DNA of 32,241 nucleotides from a virus, in IMG/VR virus record IMGVR_UViG_3300049432_000023, positions 1 to 32,241 of that record; one strand, given 5' to 3'. Below the pieces are notes generated by a model that saw only the letters and a program-made list of their open reading frames with translations, had not been told where the DNA came from and made no database searches. The translations under genes were made by a program, and so were the position numbers. Shown one piece after another: positions 12,550 to 20,843 of this stretch; within the stretch, counting starts at the first letter, position 1; each line of letters starts with the position of its first letter.

Positions 12550-13926
12550 GTGACCACGACGCTGACTGAAGCTCAGGTGCTCGACACGGTCAAGGAGGGG
12601 CTCGACTGGCGCAGCGCCGAACGGGCGCGGCTCGAGCGCATCTACCTATACCTCCGAGACCCCGACCCGACGACGATGCTGGACCTGGACACGCGCTCCA
12701 GGGGTCCTCTTCGCTGGCTGGCGCGGGACGTGAGTCCGACCGTGCAGCGCCTTGCGGAGATGTCTCGGGTGAACATGCTCCGCTACGTCGTGGATGCCTC
12801 GGCTCAGGACATGTTCGTGGATGGGTTCCGGGCACCGAAGTCCGAGGTCGAAGAGCCGGCGTGGAGGGCATGGCAGCTCAACCGGATGGACGCCCGTCAG
12901 ATCGGTATTCACCGTTCGGTGCTGTCCTACGGGGCCTCATACGTCACCGTGCTCCCCGGCACTCCGGTCCCGGTGATCCGGGGTGCCAGTCCGAGGAAGA
13001 TGACGGCGGTCTACGGCGACGACGAGGACTGGCCCGAATACGCGGTTGAGGAGAGACGGCACCCGAAGAAGGGATGGAAGCTATACCGCGTCTACGACTC
13101 GCAGCGGTGTTGGTGGGTCGAAGAGGACGACGCCGGCAAGCAGAGAGTGGACCGCTACCAGTTGCACGAGATCGGGAAGTGTCCGGTGGTCCGGTTCGTC
13201 TCCTCGGTGGATGATGACGGGCGCATCACGGGTGTTGTCGAGCCACTCATCCCGCTCCAGGACCAGATCAACGTGACCACGTTCGGTCTTCAGGTCGCGC
13301 AGCACTACGGGGCTTTCCGCCAGCGGTACATCATGGGCTGGACGGGCGACACCGAAGAAGAGACGCTGAAGGCGAGTGCGAAGAAGATTTGGGCGTTTGA
13401 GGATACAGACATCACCGTGGGGGAGTTCGGCCAAACGGACCTCTCCGGGTATATCAACTCCCGCGAGGCTTCGCTTCGCCATCTCGCGACGGTCTCTCAG
13501 ACGCCGGTCCACGAACTGCTCGGGCAGATGGCTAACCTAAGCGCGGAAGCTTTGGTTGCTGCCCGGAACAGCCACAACTCCAAGGTGAGGGAAGAGGAAG
13601 TCACCCTCGGCGAGTCACACGAGCAGGTGCTCGAGCTGACCGGCGAGATCGCGGGGGAGATGACCGACCCCCAGGCGTACGTTCGCTGGCGTGACACCGA
13701 AGCGCGGTCGCTGTCCCAGGTGGCCGACGCACTCGGCAAGCTGGTTGTCGGTCTCGGCGTGCCGCCGCAGGAGCTTTGGGAGCGCATCCCCGGTGTGTCT
13801 CAACAGGAAGTGGAGCGGTGGAAGGAGGCGGCGAAGCAGGCCGACGCCATTGCACAACTCAACGAGATCCTCAACAAGCAGTCGGTCGTCCCCCCGACCC
13901 CTGAGCCCGTCCCAGTCGGGCAGTGA
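12550..13926 (+). CDS. Portal protein (SPP1 Gp6-like)
   Basis: GTG preceded by AAGGGCGGG; an earlier in-frame reading from 12445 overlaps terL and lacks support. 458 residues. Features of the Gp6 portal family: N-terminal helices, RVNMLRYVVDASAQDMFVDGF, VLSYGASYVTVLPG, GVVEPLIPLQDQINVTTFGL, TPVHELLGQMANLSAEALVAARN. A charged C-terminal helix follows. The dodecameric ring is the DNA entry and exit point and the tail attachment site. The stop is GTGA-coupled to the MuF-like gene. Confidence 0.92.
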   Translation: MTTTLTEAQVLDTVKEGLDWRSAERARLERIYLYLRDPDPTTMLDLDTRSRGPLRWLARDVSPTVQRLAEMSRVNMLRYVVDASAQDMFVDGFRAPKSEVEEPAWRAWQLNRMDARQIGIHRSVLSYGASYVTVLPGTPVPVIRGASPRKMTAVYGDDEDWPEYAVEERRHPKKGWKLYRVYDSQRCWWVEEDDAGKQRVDRYQLHEIGKCPVVRFVSSVDDDGRITGVVEPLIPLQDQINVTTFGLQVAQHYGAFRQRYIMGWTGDTEEETLKASAKKIWAFEDTDITVGEFGQTDLSGYINSREASLRHLATVSQTPVHELLGQMANLSAEALVAARNSHNSKVREEEVTLGESHEQVLELTGEIAGEMTDPQAYVRWRDTEARSLSQVADALGKLVVGLGVPPQELWERIPGVSQQEVERWKEAAKQADAIAQLNEILNKQSVVPPTPEPVPVGQ

Positions 13927-14510
13927 CACCGGCAGCCCGACTGCTCAGCGTCCAGCACCGCGCACATCAGATAGCGATTCGGGCTCAAGCGATCCGCGAC
14001 GCCTATACGTTGTGGCGTTCGTGGACACCGGGGGACGACGCGAGCTGGCGAAGGATGCTCGCTCTTGCTCAACCCGTGGTCGCTGCGCGGCATGGCGTGA
14101 GTTCAGCGGTAGCGGCGCGGTACTTCGAGCAGATGGCGGCGCTGGCCGGGAAGAGAACAAGAGCGAGCATCGCAGCCCCGCTCCCAGAGGAACAAGTACA
14201 GGCAAGCCTCACCGCTACGGGTTTGGTGGGGACGGTCGTCGCGCTCAGTCGCGGCGCCTCGCTGCAAGCGGCGGCGCAGACGGGGTTCGTGCGGTTCTCC
14301 GGTGGCCTCAGTCGCCTCGTGCTGCTCGGCGGCAGAGAAACCGTTGTTTCCTCCGCTGCGCGCTCTCGGGTTCAGTGGGAACGAGAGACGGGCGGGGACG
14401 CGTGCGAGTTCTGCCAGATGCTTGCCGACCGAGGTCCGGTCTACAGCGAGGAATCCGCCGATTTCCCTGCCCATGATCATTGTGAATGTTCCGCAGTTCC
14501 GTTGTTCTGA
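13923..14510 (+). CDS. MuF-like head morphogenesis protein
   Basis: GTGA-coupled start; 195 residues. The first two thirds are helical and alanine-rich. The C-terminal domain GDACEFCQMLADRGPVY followed by HDHCECSAVPLF is the zinc-like signature of the minor head protein MuF family. MuF proteins sit at the portal vertex, assist capsid assembly and may be injected. Shorter than typical MuF proteins but complete, directly between portal and scaffold as usual. Confidence 0.85.
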   Translation: MTPAARLLSVQHRAHQIAIRAQAIRDAYTLWRSWTPGDDASWRRMLALAQPVVAARHGVSSAVAARYFEQMAALAGKRTRASIAAPLPEEQVQASLTATGLVGTVVALSRGASLQAAAQTGFVRFSGGLSRLVLLGGRETVVSSAARSRVQWERETGGDACEFCQMLADRGPVYSEESADFPAHDHCECSAVPLF

Positions 14511-14553
14511 GTTGTCAACCGCTTCCCGACACGGGAGGCAGAGGGAGGCCGAC

Positions 14554-15096
14554 ATGGCTGAGGAGAAGAAGGACGAAGAGAAGAAAGACGGCGACGAGGG
14601 AAAAGCCGCTGAGTCAGACGCGCTGAAGAAGGCGGAAGATGCGCTCGCTGCCGCGCAGAAGGACGTGGAGCAGTGGAAGGGCCTGAGCAGGAAACATGAG
14701 GGTCAGGCCAAGAGCAACGCCGACGCGGCCAAGAGGCTAAAGGACGCGGAGGACGCTCAGAAGACCGCCGAGCAGAAGCTCGCGGACAGCATGAAGGACT
14801 TGCAGGACCGGCTGAACGCAACGGAGGCACGCGCCATGCGAGCCGAGGTCGCTTCAGCCAAGGGGCTCACTGCGGCGCAGGCGAAGTACCTGCAAGGCAG
14901 CACGCAGGAGGAGATGGAAGCTTCGGCGGACGAGCTCGTCACCAGCTTCAAACCGGCCGACAAGGACGGGGAGCCCGACAAGGGCATAGACAACGGCAAA
15001 CCGAAGGAGGCGCTTCGAGGTGGAGCGACTTCGACGGACGCCGCGAAGGACGTGACCGGAGCGGAACTGCTCAAGCAGATGCCGCACGGTCGTTAG
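14554..15096 (+). CDS. Capsid scaffolding protein
   Basis: ATG after GAGGGAGG (14541-14548); 180 residues. Highly charged, Lys/Glu/Ala-rich coiled coil (about residues 20-95), a weaker central part (KGLTAAQAKYLQGST, typical of actinophage scaffolds) and a polar C-terminus ending LLKQMPHGR. Position just before the major capsid gene identifies it. It shapes the procapsid and leaves before or during packaging. Confidence 0.88.
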   Translation: MAEEKKDEEKKDGDEGKAAESDALKKAEDALAAAQKDVEQWKGLSRKHEGQAKSNADAAKRLKDAEDAQKTAEQKLADSMKDLQDRLNATEARAMRAEVASAKGLTAAQAKYLQGSTQEEMEASADELVTSFKPADKDGEPDKGIDNGKPKEALRGGATSTDAAKDVTGAELLKQMPHGR

Positions 15097-15108
15097 GCAA
15101 GGCCCGCC

Positions 15109-15134
15109 GGGGATTCGGCGCGGCCTCGATCCCC
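15109..15134 (+). promoter_or_regulatory. Hairpin upstream of the capsid gene
   Basis: GGGGAT (15109-15114) and ATCCCC (15129-15134) form a 6-bp stem with a 14-base loop. It directly precedes the capsid ribosome binding site AAGGAGG (15135-15141). No T-run follows, so it is not a terminator. It may protect the 5' end of a processed capsid mRNA or tune its translation. Confidence 0.4.
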
Positions 15135-15150
15135 AAGGAGGGAACAGATC

Positions 15151-16203
15151 ATGCGCAACATCCCCATGATGGCCGCGAAGGTCATCGGGTACGTGTCGGG
15201 CAAGCCGGTGTACGAGATCGCCGGTGGCGCCGACAACGGCTTCATCCCCATCAAGGCCACCGCGGTCATCGACGCGGGACTCTCGCTCCTCGAGCGTGAG
15301 ACCGTGTTGGCGAACCTCGTGTGGCGCGACGCGGTCCCGGACTTCCGGGGCAAGCTGAACGACACCGTCTCGATCAGGCTGCCCGCCTACGCGGTGGCGA
15401 ACGTCCGGGATCTCCGGTCGTCCGATCCTCGCGTGCGCTCGAAGCTCTTCGAGCGGAAGGTCGATGTGACCCTGAACAAGGGGCTCCAGATCGACATCCC
15501 CCTGTCCGACGAGGAGCAGACGCTCGACATCACGAACTTCGCCACGCAGGTCATCCAGCCCGGACTCAACGCCATCGTCCGCGGTTACGAGGACGCGGTC
15601 GTGGAAGTGATGGAGAGCGCCGACTACGGTGCCAACACCGTGGAGGTCTCTGCGACGAACGTGGACAACCCGGACTCGGGCGTGTACGCCGCGCTTGTGG
15701 ACGCGAGGGCGCTCCTGAACGCCGCCCGCGTGCCGATGGCCGGCCGCGCCGCGGTGATCGGCTCCAGCCTGGAGTCGCAGGCCCTCAAGGACCCGCGCCT
15801 CGCCAGGGCGGACCAGTCCGGCTCGGACTCCGCGCTGCGCAACGCCGAGATCGGGCGCCTCGCCGGGTTCACGCTGTACTCGGCCCCGGCCACCGACCCC
15901 GACAAGGGCTACGCGTTCCACAAGAGCGCGTTCGTCCTGCCCTCGGCGGTGCCGAACGTCCCGGACGGTGCTCCGTGGGGCGAGAAGCGGTCGCAGAACG
16001 GGTTCACGATCCGCGTCGTGCAGGTGCTCGACTCCACCACGATCGAGAACATCGTGGCGTTCGACGCCTGGCTCGGCTCGGGCATCGTGACCGACCGCGG
16101 CTCCATCGACGGTGACGGCCGGTTCGTCCCCGCGGTGGACCCGGACGAGAGCGGTGCCGAGGACCTGTTCGTCCGCGCCGTCGAGCTGACCGCAGCGTCG
16201 TAA
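15151..16203 (+). CDS. Major capsid protein (P22 coat-like)
   Basis: ATG with AAGGAGG nine bases upstream; 350 residues. SLLERETVLANLVWRDAVPDFRGK, NDTVSIRLPAYAVANVRDLR, ERKVDVTLNKGLQIDIPLSDEE and ITNFATQVIQPGLNAIVRGYED match the P22-type coat protein seen in many actinophages, an HK97-fold protein. No cleavage-protease gene is present and the separate scaffold supports unproteolysed assembly. GC at third positions is especially high, as expected for a strongly expressed gene. Confidence 0.92.
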   Translation: MRNIPMMAAKVIGYVSGKPVYEIAGGADNGFIPIKATAVIDAGLSLLERETVLANLVWRDAVPDFRGKLNDTVSIRLPAYAVANVRDLRSSDPRVRSKLFERKVDVTLNKGLQIDIPLSDEEQTLDITNFATQVIQPGLNAIVRGYEDAVVEVMESADYGANTVEVSATNVDNPDSGVYAALVDARALLNAARVPMAGRAAVIGSSLESQALKDPRLARADQSGSDSALRNAEIGRLAGFTLYSAPATDPDKGYAFHKSAFVLPSAVPNVPDGAPWGEKRSQNGFTIRVVQVLDSTTIENIVAFDAWLGSGIVTDRGSIDGDGRFVPAVDPDESGAEDLFVRAVELTAAS

Positions 16204-16210
16204 CAACGAA

Positions 16211-16882
16211 GTGAGGCGCGTCACCCTTATCCCTTTCCGATCAGGGAACGACGACCGTCGGATGATGCTCTGGGATTGGGCTCGCCCCTTCCTGGAGCAG
16301 ATCGGGTGGCCGATCTTCGAGGGTGACGCACCTCACGACGTGTTCAACCGAAGCGCCGCCATCAACGCGGCAGCACGAAAAGCCGGGGAGTGGGACGTGG
16401 CGCTCATCGCCGATGCCGACACGGTTCAGCAGGTGAGCGCAGCACACGAAGCGGCTGAGATCGCAGGGGACGGACTGGTCATCCCCTGGACGCACCGGAT
16501 CAAGCTGAGTGCCGAAGGAACCGAGAAGCTTGCACGGCACGGCACTGGAGCGGTCACGGATTGGGACCGCGACAAGCGCGATACGACGAGACCGTGGGGA
16601 GGAGGTGCAACGGTGGTCGTGTCGCGCACGACGTTCGAGGCCGTCGGTGGCTTCGATGAGAACTTCCGCGGATACGGGAACGAGGATCTCGCGTTCCGCG
16701 CCGCCGTTGAGACGTTGGTAGGGCCGACTCAGAGGACGGCAGGGCTGGTGTGGCATTTGCACCATCGGCCCGTACCGAGAGTCGGGACGGTCTTAGCGGC
16801 AACGCGGGAGAATCAGACGCGCTGGAACCTCTACCGCGCAGCGAACGGGAAGCCTGACGCGATGCGCGAGCTCGTGAGATGA
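16211..16882 (+). CDS. GT-A family glycosyltransferase
   Basis: GTG eight bases after the capsid stop, weak ribosome binding site; 223 residues. VTLIPFRSGNDDRR starts the nucleotide-binding fold. VALIADADTV carries the DxD metal site (D68, D70). GGATVVVSRTTFEAVGGFDENFRGYGNEDL (split over residues 131-160) is the acceptor-side motif of GT2/GT27-like enzymes with the catalytic ED pair (158-159). It transfers a sugar from a nucleotide sugar. The acceptor is unknown; its place after the capsid gene suggests virion protein or host surface polymer. The stop is ATGA-coupled to the methyltransferase. Confidence 0.85.
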   Translation: MRRVTLIPFRSGNDDRRMMLWDWARPFLEQIGWPIFEGDAPHDVFNRSAAINAAARKAGEWDVALIADADTVQQVSAAHEAAEIAGDGLVIPWTHRIKLSAEGTEKLARHGTGAVTDWDRDKRDTTRPWGGGATVVVSRTTFEAVGGFDENFRGYGNEDLAFRAAVETLVGPTQRTAGLVWHLHHRPVPRVGTVLAATRENQTRWNLYRAANGKPDAMRELVR

Positions 16883-17493
16883 GCGTTCGTACCCGCCTGG
16901 CGGACGTGAGGGAGGTTCTCACCCGTCCCCCACAAGTCCACGAGGGAGCGCCGAGCGGTGTGTGGAACACGCACGCCGACTGCTACCGCTTCCTCGCTGA
17001 GAATTGTTCGGAGAAGACCCGAACACTCGAAACGGGACTCGGAGTGTCCACGGTGCTGTTCGCTGCGTGGGGAACAGAGCACACCTGCGTCGTTGGGAGC
17101 CAGCAAGAGGTAGACGCCTGCAAGGACTACCTCGCTGCCCGCGGGTGGTCGCAGGATCGCATCACATTCGTCATGGGTTCCACGGCCGACGTGTTGCCTG
17201 GGTTCACCCCGCCCGCACCGTTCGACGTGTTCCTGATCGATGCCTGTCACGGGTTCCCGTTCCCCGCGCTCGACTGGTTCTACGGGGCGAGGTGGCTCAA
17301 GCCCGGTGGGCTGCTTGTCTTCGATGACATGCAGATACCCGCGGTGGCCCACACGATCGGTTGGTTCCTCGACCTCGACCCACGGTGGGAGGAGGTAGAG
17401 CGCAACGGTAGGTGGGCAGCGTACCGGAGGCTCTCTGGCGACGACCTGGCCGAGGAGTGGACGGAGCAACTGTTCCTCGGTGACCCACGGTAA
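16879..17493 (+). CDS. Class I SAM-dependent methyltransferase
   Basis: ATG overlapping the previous TGA; 204 residues. ETGLGVSTVLFA (51-62) is motif I, FDVFLIDACHGF holds the mid-strand Asp (D121), and LKPGGLLVFDD (140-150) is the post-motif characteristic of Methyltransf_24-type small-molecule or sugar O-methyltransferases. Between two glycosyltransferases it probably methylates a sugar, for example to cap a glycan. No DNA methylase target motif is present. Confidence 0.85.
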   Translation: MSVRTRLADVREVLTRPPQVHEGAPSGVWNTHADCYRFLAENCSEKTRTLETGLGVSTVLFAAWGTEHTCVVGSQQEVDACKDYLAARGWSQDRITFVMGSTADVLPGFTPPAPFDVFLIDACHGFPFPALDWFYGARWLKPGGLLVFDDMQIPAVAHTIGWFLDLDPRWEEVERNGRWAAYRRLSGDDLAEEWTEQLFLGDPR

Positions 17494-17521
17494 GATTCTC
17501 CCCTCGGAGGAGGCTAGTCGA

Positions 17522-17830
17522 TTGCTCGGATGCCGCTGGTGTCGCCCTGACTGGTTTGGTGGAGAGCCATGTGGCGAGGGGCATCTTGGTATCGACTATG
17601 GCGATCGAGGCACGGGCATCGAGGTGTGGCTGGAAGGCTTCGAGGTCGGTAATCGCACGCGGGAATCGTGCGCCGAGGAAGGATTCGCTGTGTTTCTGCA
17701 CCAACGCATCGAAGATAGCAGGTGTGCTCATGCCGTCTGTTGTCAATGCGGCGGTAGGGAGGTCTGCTGGGAACGGTATGAGGGTGCAGTCCGCGTAGTT
17801 GTACGAAGGGTTCTCCGCTCGGCCTCGTGA
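17522..17830 (+). CDS. Uncertain Cys-rich ORF between sugar genes
   Basis: TTG 17522 has GGAGGAGG (17506-17513) eight bases upstream, and the frame ends in a GTGA overlap with the next gene, the normal junction here. The 102-residue product starts LLGCRWCRPDWFGGEPCGEGH and has a later CCQCGG, so it could bind zinc. But codon use is less GC-biased than in its neighbours and composition is odd. An antisense frame over the same region looks more protein-like yet would overlap the methyltransferase by about 190 bp. The plus strand is preferred; confidence is low. Confidence 0.4.
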   Translation: MLGCRWCRPDWFGGEPCGEGHLGIDYGDRGTGIEVWLEGFEVGNRTRESCAEEGFAVFLHQRIEDSRCAHAVCCQCGGREVCWERYEGAVRVVVRRVLRSAS

Positions 17831-18456
17831 GAGTTTTCCATCGCGTGTTCCTAGACGAACCCATCCCGGACGAGTACGAAGAGAACTGGGAGAAGCTGAA
17901 GGCCCTCCACCCCACATGGGGATTCGAGTCGTGGGAGCGCAGCGAAGACCTCGAACTGCGGAATCGGGAGTTGTTCGACAGCTTCACCGACTTTCCCGCG
18001 GCCTACGGGTTCCGCGCCGACATCGCCCGATACGAGCTCCTCGCAAAGTTCGGTGGGTGCTACGTCGATACCGACGTGGAACCGCTTCGTCCGTTCGACA
18101 GCCTGCCCGAAGATGTTCCCTTCGTCGCGTGGTGCTCGGAGAAGGAACTCGACCCAGCGGTCATCGGCTCGCCGGCTCATCATCCCGCCATCGAGTTGTT
18201 GGTGGACGACCTCGCGGAGGTTCACAAGTGGAGGAAGACCGGGAAGAAGATGACCCCCCCGGGGAGCACGGGGCCGACCTACATCACGTCTCGCTGGCGC
18301 CGTAGGGACGACGTGTTGAGGCTCCCGCCGATTGTGTTCTTTCCGTACCACTGGAGCGGGAAGCCGTACAGCCCTTGGCCGCGAGAGAGCTTGGCAGTTC
18401 ATCGCTGGAGAAGTGGTTGGAAGACACCGCGAAGACGGATAGGGGCCACACCATAG
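17827..18456 (+). CDS. GT32-like glycosyltransferase with DxD motif
   Basis: GTG with GTGA overlap; 209 residues. VFHRVFLDEPIPDEYEENWE matches the start of Gly_transf_sug (OCH1-like) enzymes. GFRADIARYELLAKFGGCYVDTDVEPLRPF (in two parts, 61-90) contains the conserved R-D and DTD (81-83) sites. The end LAVHRWRSGW matches the family's HxWxxSW terminus. Such enzymes transfer hexoses, often mannose or galactose, onto surface glycans. It works in the same cassette as the upstream GT-A and methyltransferase genes. Confidence 0.85.
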   Translation: MRVFHRVFLDEPIPDEYEENWEKLKALHPTWGFESWERSEDLELRNRELFDSFTDFPAAYGFRADIARYELLAKFGGCYVDTDVEPLRPFDSLPEDVPFVAWCSEKELDPAVIGSPAHHPAIELLVDDLAEVHKWRKTGKKMTPPGSTGPTYITSRWRRRDDVLRLPPIVFFPYHWSGKPYSPWPRESLAVHRWRSGWKTPRRRIGATP

Positions 18457-18460
18457 CTCG

Positions 18461-18518
18461 CCTGACCTTGCCCAACCCCACCGCGCCGTGCCCATCCTGA
18501 CCTGACCAACACCGCGCC
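18461..18518 (+). repeat. Imperfect direct repeat between sugar genes
   Basis: CCTGACC and CACCGCGCC occur in the same order twice: 18461-18467 with 18479-18487, and 18496-18507 (CCTGACC in tandem) with 18510-18518. The repeat lies in an 88-bp gap, just before a strong ribosome binding site. It could mark an insertion joint or a regulatory element. Confidence 0.45.
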
Positions 18519-18544
18519 ATAGGAGGCATCGTAGGAGGTGGCTC

Positions 18545-18673
18545 GTGGGATTGCAAGAGCTATCCGCGTGGCTCGAGCAGACCTACGGCGATATGCCGTG
18601 GCAGCAGCGGATCATAGAAGCGTTTTTCAGGCTTCTTGAGGAGGAGCAGCTTCCGAAGTTCAAGTGGAAGTGA
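18545..18673 (+). CDS. 42-residue hypothetical protein
   Basis: GTG 18545 is preceded by AGGAGGT (18533-18539), an excellent ribosome binding site, and the stop is GTGA-coupled to the next gene. The product begins GLQELSAWLEQTYGDMPW, continues with IIEAFFRLLEEEQ, and ends KFKWK. It looks like two amphipathic helices with a basic end. No family recognised. It may be a small partner of the adjacent sugar transferase. Confidence 0.6.
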   Translation: MGLQELSAWLEQTYGDMPWQQRIIEAFFRLLEEEQLPKFKWK

Positions 18674-19344
18674 CCGACCTCGTCTATCCCTTCAAGCCAC
18701 GGCGAGGCGCTGAGGAACTCCGGTACTCGCTGCGGTCGATGGAGAACCTTCCTCATGACCGAGTGTGGATCGTCGGCAAGGAACTCCCGCCGTGGGCTCG
18801 GTCGCTCAACCTGATCTCGGTCCCCGACCGCGGTACGAAGTGGCAGAACATCCCAAGAGCCATTGCCGCGGCGTGCGAGAAGGTCTCCGAACGGTTTGTG
18901 CTCGCGAACGACGACTTCTTCGTCATGGCTCCGGTACAGGAGATGCCGGTTCTCCACCGAGGCCCGCTGGACGAGAAGAAGAAGGGCGGCAGTTACAACC
19001 AGGGCTACGTCGAGACGGCGAAGCTGCTCCGTGACCTTGGGGTCGAAGGGGAGTTGCTCAACTACGAGCTCCACGTCCCGCTCCCCGTCGTCCGTGACGA
19101 CATGGCCGAGGCGCTGAGAATCGCGGAGGGTTTCAAGGGCAGATGCCTCCAGGCCCGGACGCTGTACGGCAACCTCTTCGGGATCGGCGGGGAGCAGATG
19201 GACGACGTCAAGGTCCACGGCTCGCACAGGCCCGCTGAGAGCCCGTTCCTGTCCACCAACGAAGGCTCGTTCGGCCTCGCGGTCGGCAAGCACATCCGAG
19301 CGAGGTTCCCCGAACCGAGCAGATACGAGGTGAGCGATGGTTGA
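18670..19344 (+). CDS. Stealth-like sugar-phosphate transferase
   Basis: GTG 18670 (GTGA overlap) is preferred over GTG 18664. 224 residues. TDLVYPFKPRRGAEELRYSLRS resembles the first conserved block of Stealth/capsular hexose-phosphate transferases, and ERFVLANDDFFVMAPV (75-90) carries the diagnostic DDFF motif. Later blocks are shorter than in bacterial Stealth proteins. These enzymes make phosphodiester-linked sugar polymers. In a phage it could add sugar phosphates to virion proteins or alter a host surface polymer. Confidence 0.75.
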   Translation: MTDLVYPFKPRRGAEELRYSLRSMENLPHDRVWIVGKELPPWARSLNLISVPDRGTKWQNIPRAIAAACEKVSERFVLANDDFFVMAPVQEMPVLHRGPLDEKKKGGSYNQGYVETAKLLRDLGVEGELLNYELHVPLPVVRDDMAEALRIAEGFKGRCLQARTLYGNLFGIGGEQMDDVKVHGSHRPAESPFLSTNEGSFGLAVGKHIRARFPEPSRYEVSDG

Positions 19345-19777
19345 CTTTTACGGCTCCGCGGAGGCGGTCATCACCCGAACAGGTGTGAAGCCGGAAGACC
19401 TCGGCTTCGACGGATTGGAAACCGGGAGGCTCGAGGACTTCCTCGAGGAGCTGCTCACGGAGATGTCGGACCTCATGGACCGCTCGATGCGCAAGAGCTA
19501 CCTCGCTGAAACCATCCCCGCCGGCCTCAACGGACTCGCGGCGGACATCGCGGCGGACGCGGTTAGGGAGATGGTCGCGACCCGCCAAACTCCCGTGGTG
19601 CGGATCGATGACTTCGCGGTGCGGGTCATTCGCACCAACGTGTTCTCACCCGATGCCGAGAAGCGCATGAAGCTCTACGCAGCGGGTCGGGGAGTCGTGT
19701 CGGTGGACCTCGGTGAAGACCAGTTGGCGCCTCTGCCCGACACGATGACGGCGGCTTCGCTCGCTGACGAACTGTGA
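19337..19777 (+). CDS. Head-tail connector (adaptor) protein
   Basis: The ATG overlaps the previous gene by 8 bp; 146 residues. ITRTGVKPEDLGFDGLETGRLEDFLEELL is a helical start typical of gp6/gp15-like connectors; PAGLNGLAADIAADAVREMVATR and a final beta part (FAVRVIRTNVFSPDAEKRMKLY) follow. Position as first neck gene after the capsid block supports a ring protein bound to the portal. Confidence 0.65.
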   Translation: MVDFYGSAEAVITRTGVKPEDLGFDGLETGRLEDFLEELLTEMSDLMDRSMRKSYLAETIPAGLNGLAADIAADAVREMVATRQTPVVRIDDFAVRVIRTNVFSPDAEKRMKLYAAGRGVVSVDLGEDQLAPLPDTMTAASLADEL

Positions 19778-20178
19778 CCCGCCTGTCCATCACCGTCGAT
19801 GACGAGCAGGTTGTTCGGGCCACTCAACATGCCATCACCACGCTCGAGGAACTCATCACCATCGCCTCTGTCATCACTGACGAGGAAGCGATGGCAGAGG
19901 GCGGGGCGGTCACTCCGAAGCTCGGGGCACCGTGGGAGATCACGGGGGTTGGTCCGACCGAAAGACAGATCGTTGCACCGGAGTGGTGGGCGCACTTCCT
20001 GGCCCACGGAACGAGACCACACGGCCCGAACAACGCTCAGTTTCTCGTGTTCGAGGTGAGCGGCGAGATGGTCTTTGCCAGCTTCGTCAGCGGAGTAAAG
20101 GCAACGCACTTCGATGAGAGGGCGGTCGAGCGGGCGAAGAGCAAGGTGGAACAGGCGATCGTCAGGGCGCTCGGATAG
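19774..20178 (+). CDS. Neck protein, HK97 gp10-like minor head-tail protein
   Basis: GTGA-coupled start; 134 residues. The conserved part is PEWWAHFLAHGTRPHGP, then FLVFEVSGEMVFASFVSGVKATHF, then a helix DERAVERAKSKVEQAIV. The WAxFLxxGTxxHGP...V.HPG-like layout is that of the gp10/neck family, with VKATHF in the place of the usual V.HPG. It helps to close the neck and join the tail. Confidence 0.7.
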   Translation: MTRLSITVDDEQVVRATQHAITTLEELITIASVITDEEAMAEGGAVTPKLGAPWEITGVGPTERQIVAPEWWAHFLAHGTRPHGPNNAQFLVFEVSGEMVFASFVSGVKATHFDERAVERAKSKVEQAIVRALG

Positions 20179-20189
20179 GAGGGTTTTAG

Positions 20190-20843
20190 ATGGTCGATTA
20201 CCCAACCAGTCTCGACAGCTTCACGAAGCCGACCTCCTCCGACGACCTCGACACGCCCGGAGTCGAACTCGATGTGGTCACCGCAAACGCTCTCCTCGCT
20301 GTAGAGGCTCTGGAAGCCAAGGTCGGAGTCGATGACTCGGCGGATGAGGCTTCCCTCGATGCACGGATCGCTGCCCTGGAATCCGGCGGCTCACGCTTCT
20401 CTCTCACTATGACCGAGATCCTGTTCACCGAGACGGCGGGAGCGGGGGTCTACACGGCAGAGGTCCCGGTGGATGCGGGGACAGTCCTGATGTCGTTTCG
20501 CACCTACGCGCTGGGTTTGTGGGACGCGACAACCGTCACGTTGGGGATTGGGGATTCAGCAGGGGCCGAGGCGATTGCCGCCGCCGGGTACTGCGACGTG
20601 AAAGCTCTCGAACTCTACGCCCCCACGGGCGTCCTGACGGACTACAGCATCAACAACGCCGGAGGCGACGACGGGACTCAAGATTTCGTGTACCAAGGGA
20701 AGCCCGGCATTCGTTACCCCGCCCCCGACACCATCACCGCCACCGTCACCACTACCGGAGCAGGAGGAGGAACCGGCAGGCTCCTCGTCGTCCTGTTCGG
20801 CTTCGGCCTCCCGCCTGAGCACGTCGACGCAGTGAAGACGTGA
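20190..20843 (+). CDS. Virion structural protein, head- or neck-fibre-like
   Basis: ATG with AGGAGGG (20177-20183); 217 residues. The N-terminus VDYPTSLDSFTKPTSSDDLD followed by a helix (TANALLAVEALEAKVG) is shared with actinophage fibre-like proteins. The rest (from about 70) is a beta-sandwich-like domain with a Gly-rich end. It lies among neck genes, so it may decorate the head or neck. Exact role unknown. Confidence 0.55.
   Translation: MVDYPTSLDSFTKPTSSDDLDTPGVELDVVTANALLAVEALEAKVGVDDSADEASLDARIAALESGGSRFSLTMTEILFTETAGAGVYTAEVPVDAGTVLMSFRTYALGLWDATTVTLGIGDSAGAEAIAAAGYCDVKALELYAPTGVLTDYSINNAGGDDGTQDFVYQGKPGIRYPAPDTITATVTTTGAGGGTGRLLVVLFGFGLPPEHVDAVKT

Noticed and set aside
14854-16224. 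456-residue minus-strand ORF opposite the capsid gene
   Set aside because: It is antisense to scaffold and capsid genes, which have clear families and strong ribosome binding sites. Its Arg/Val/Asp-rich composition is the usual shadow of GC-rich coding sequence.
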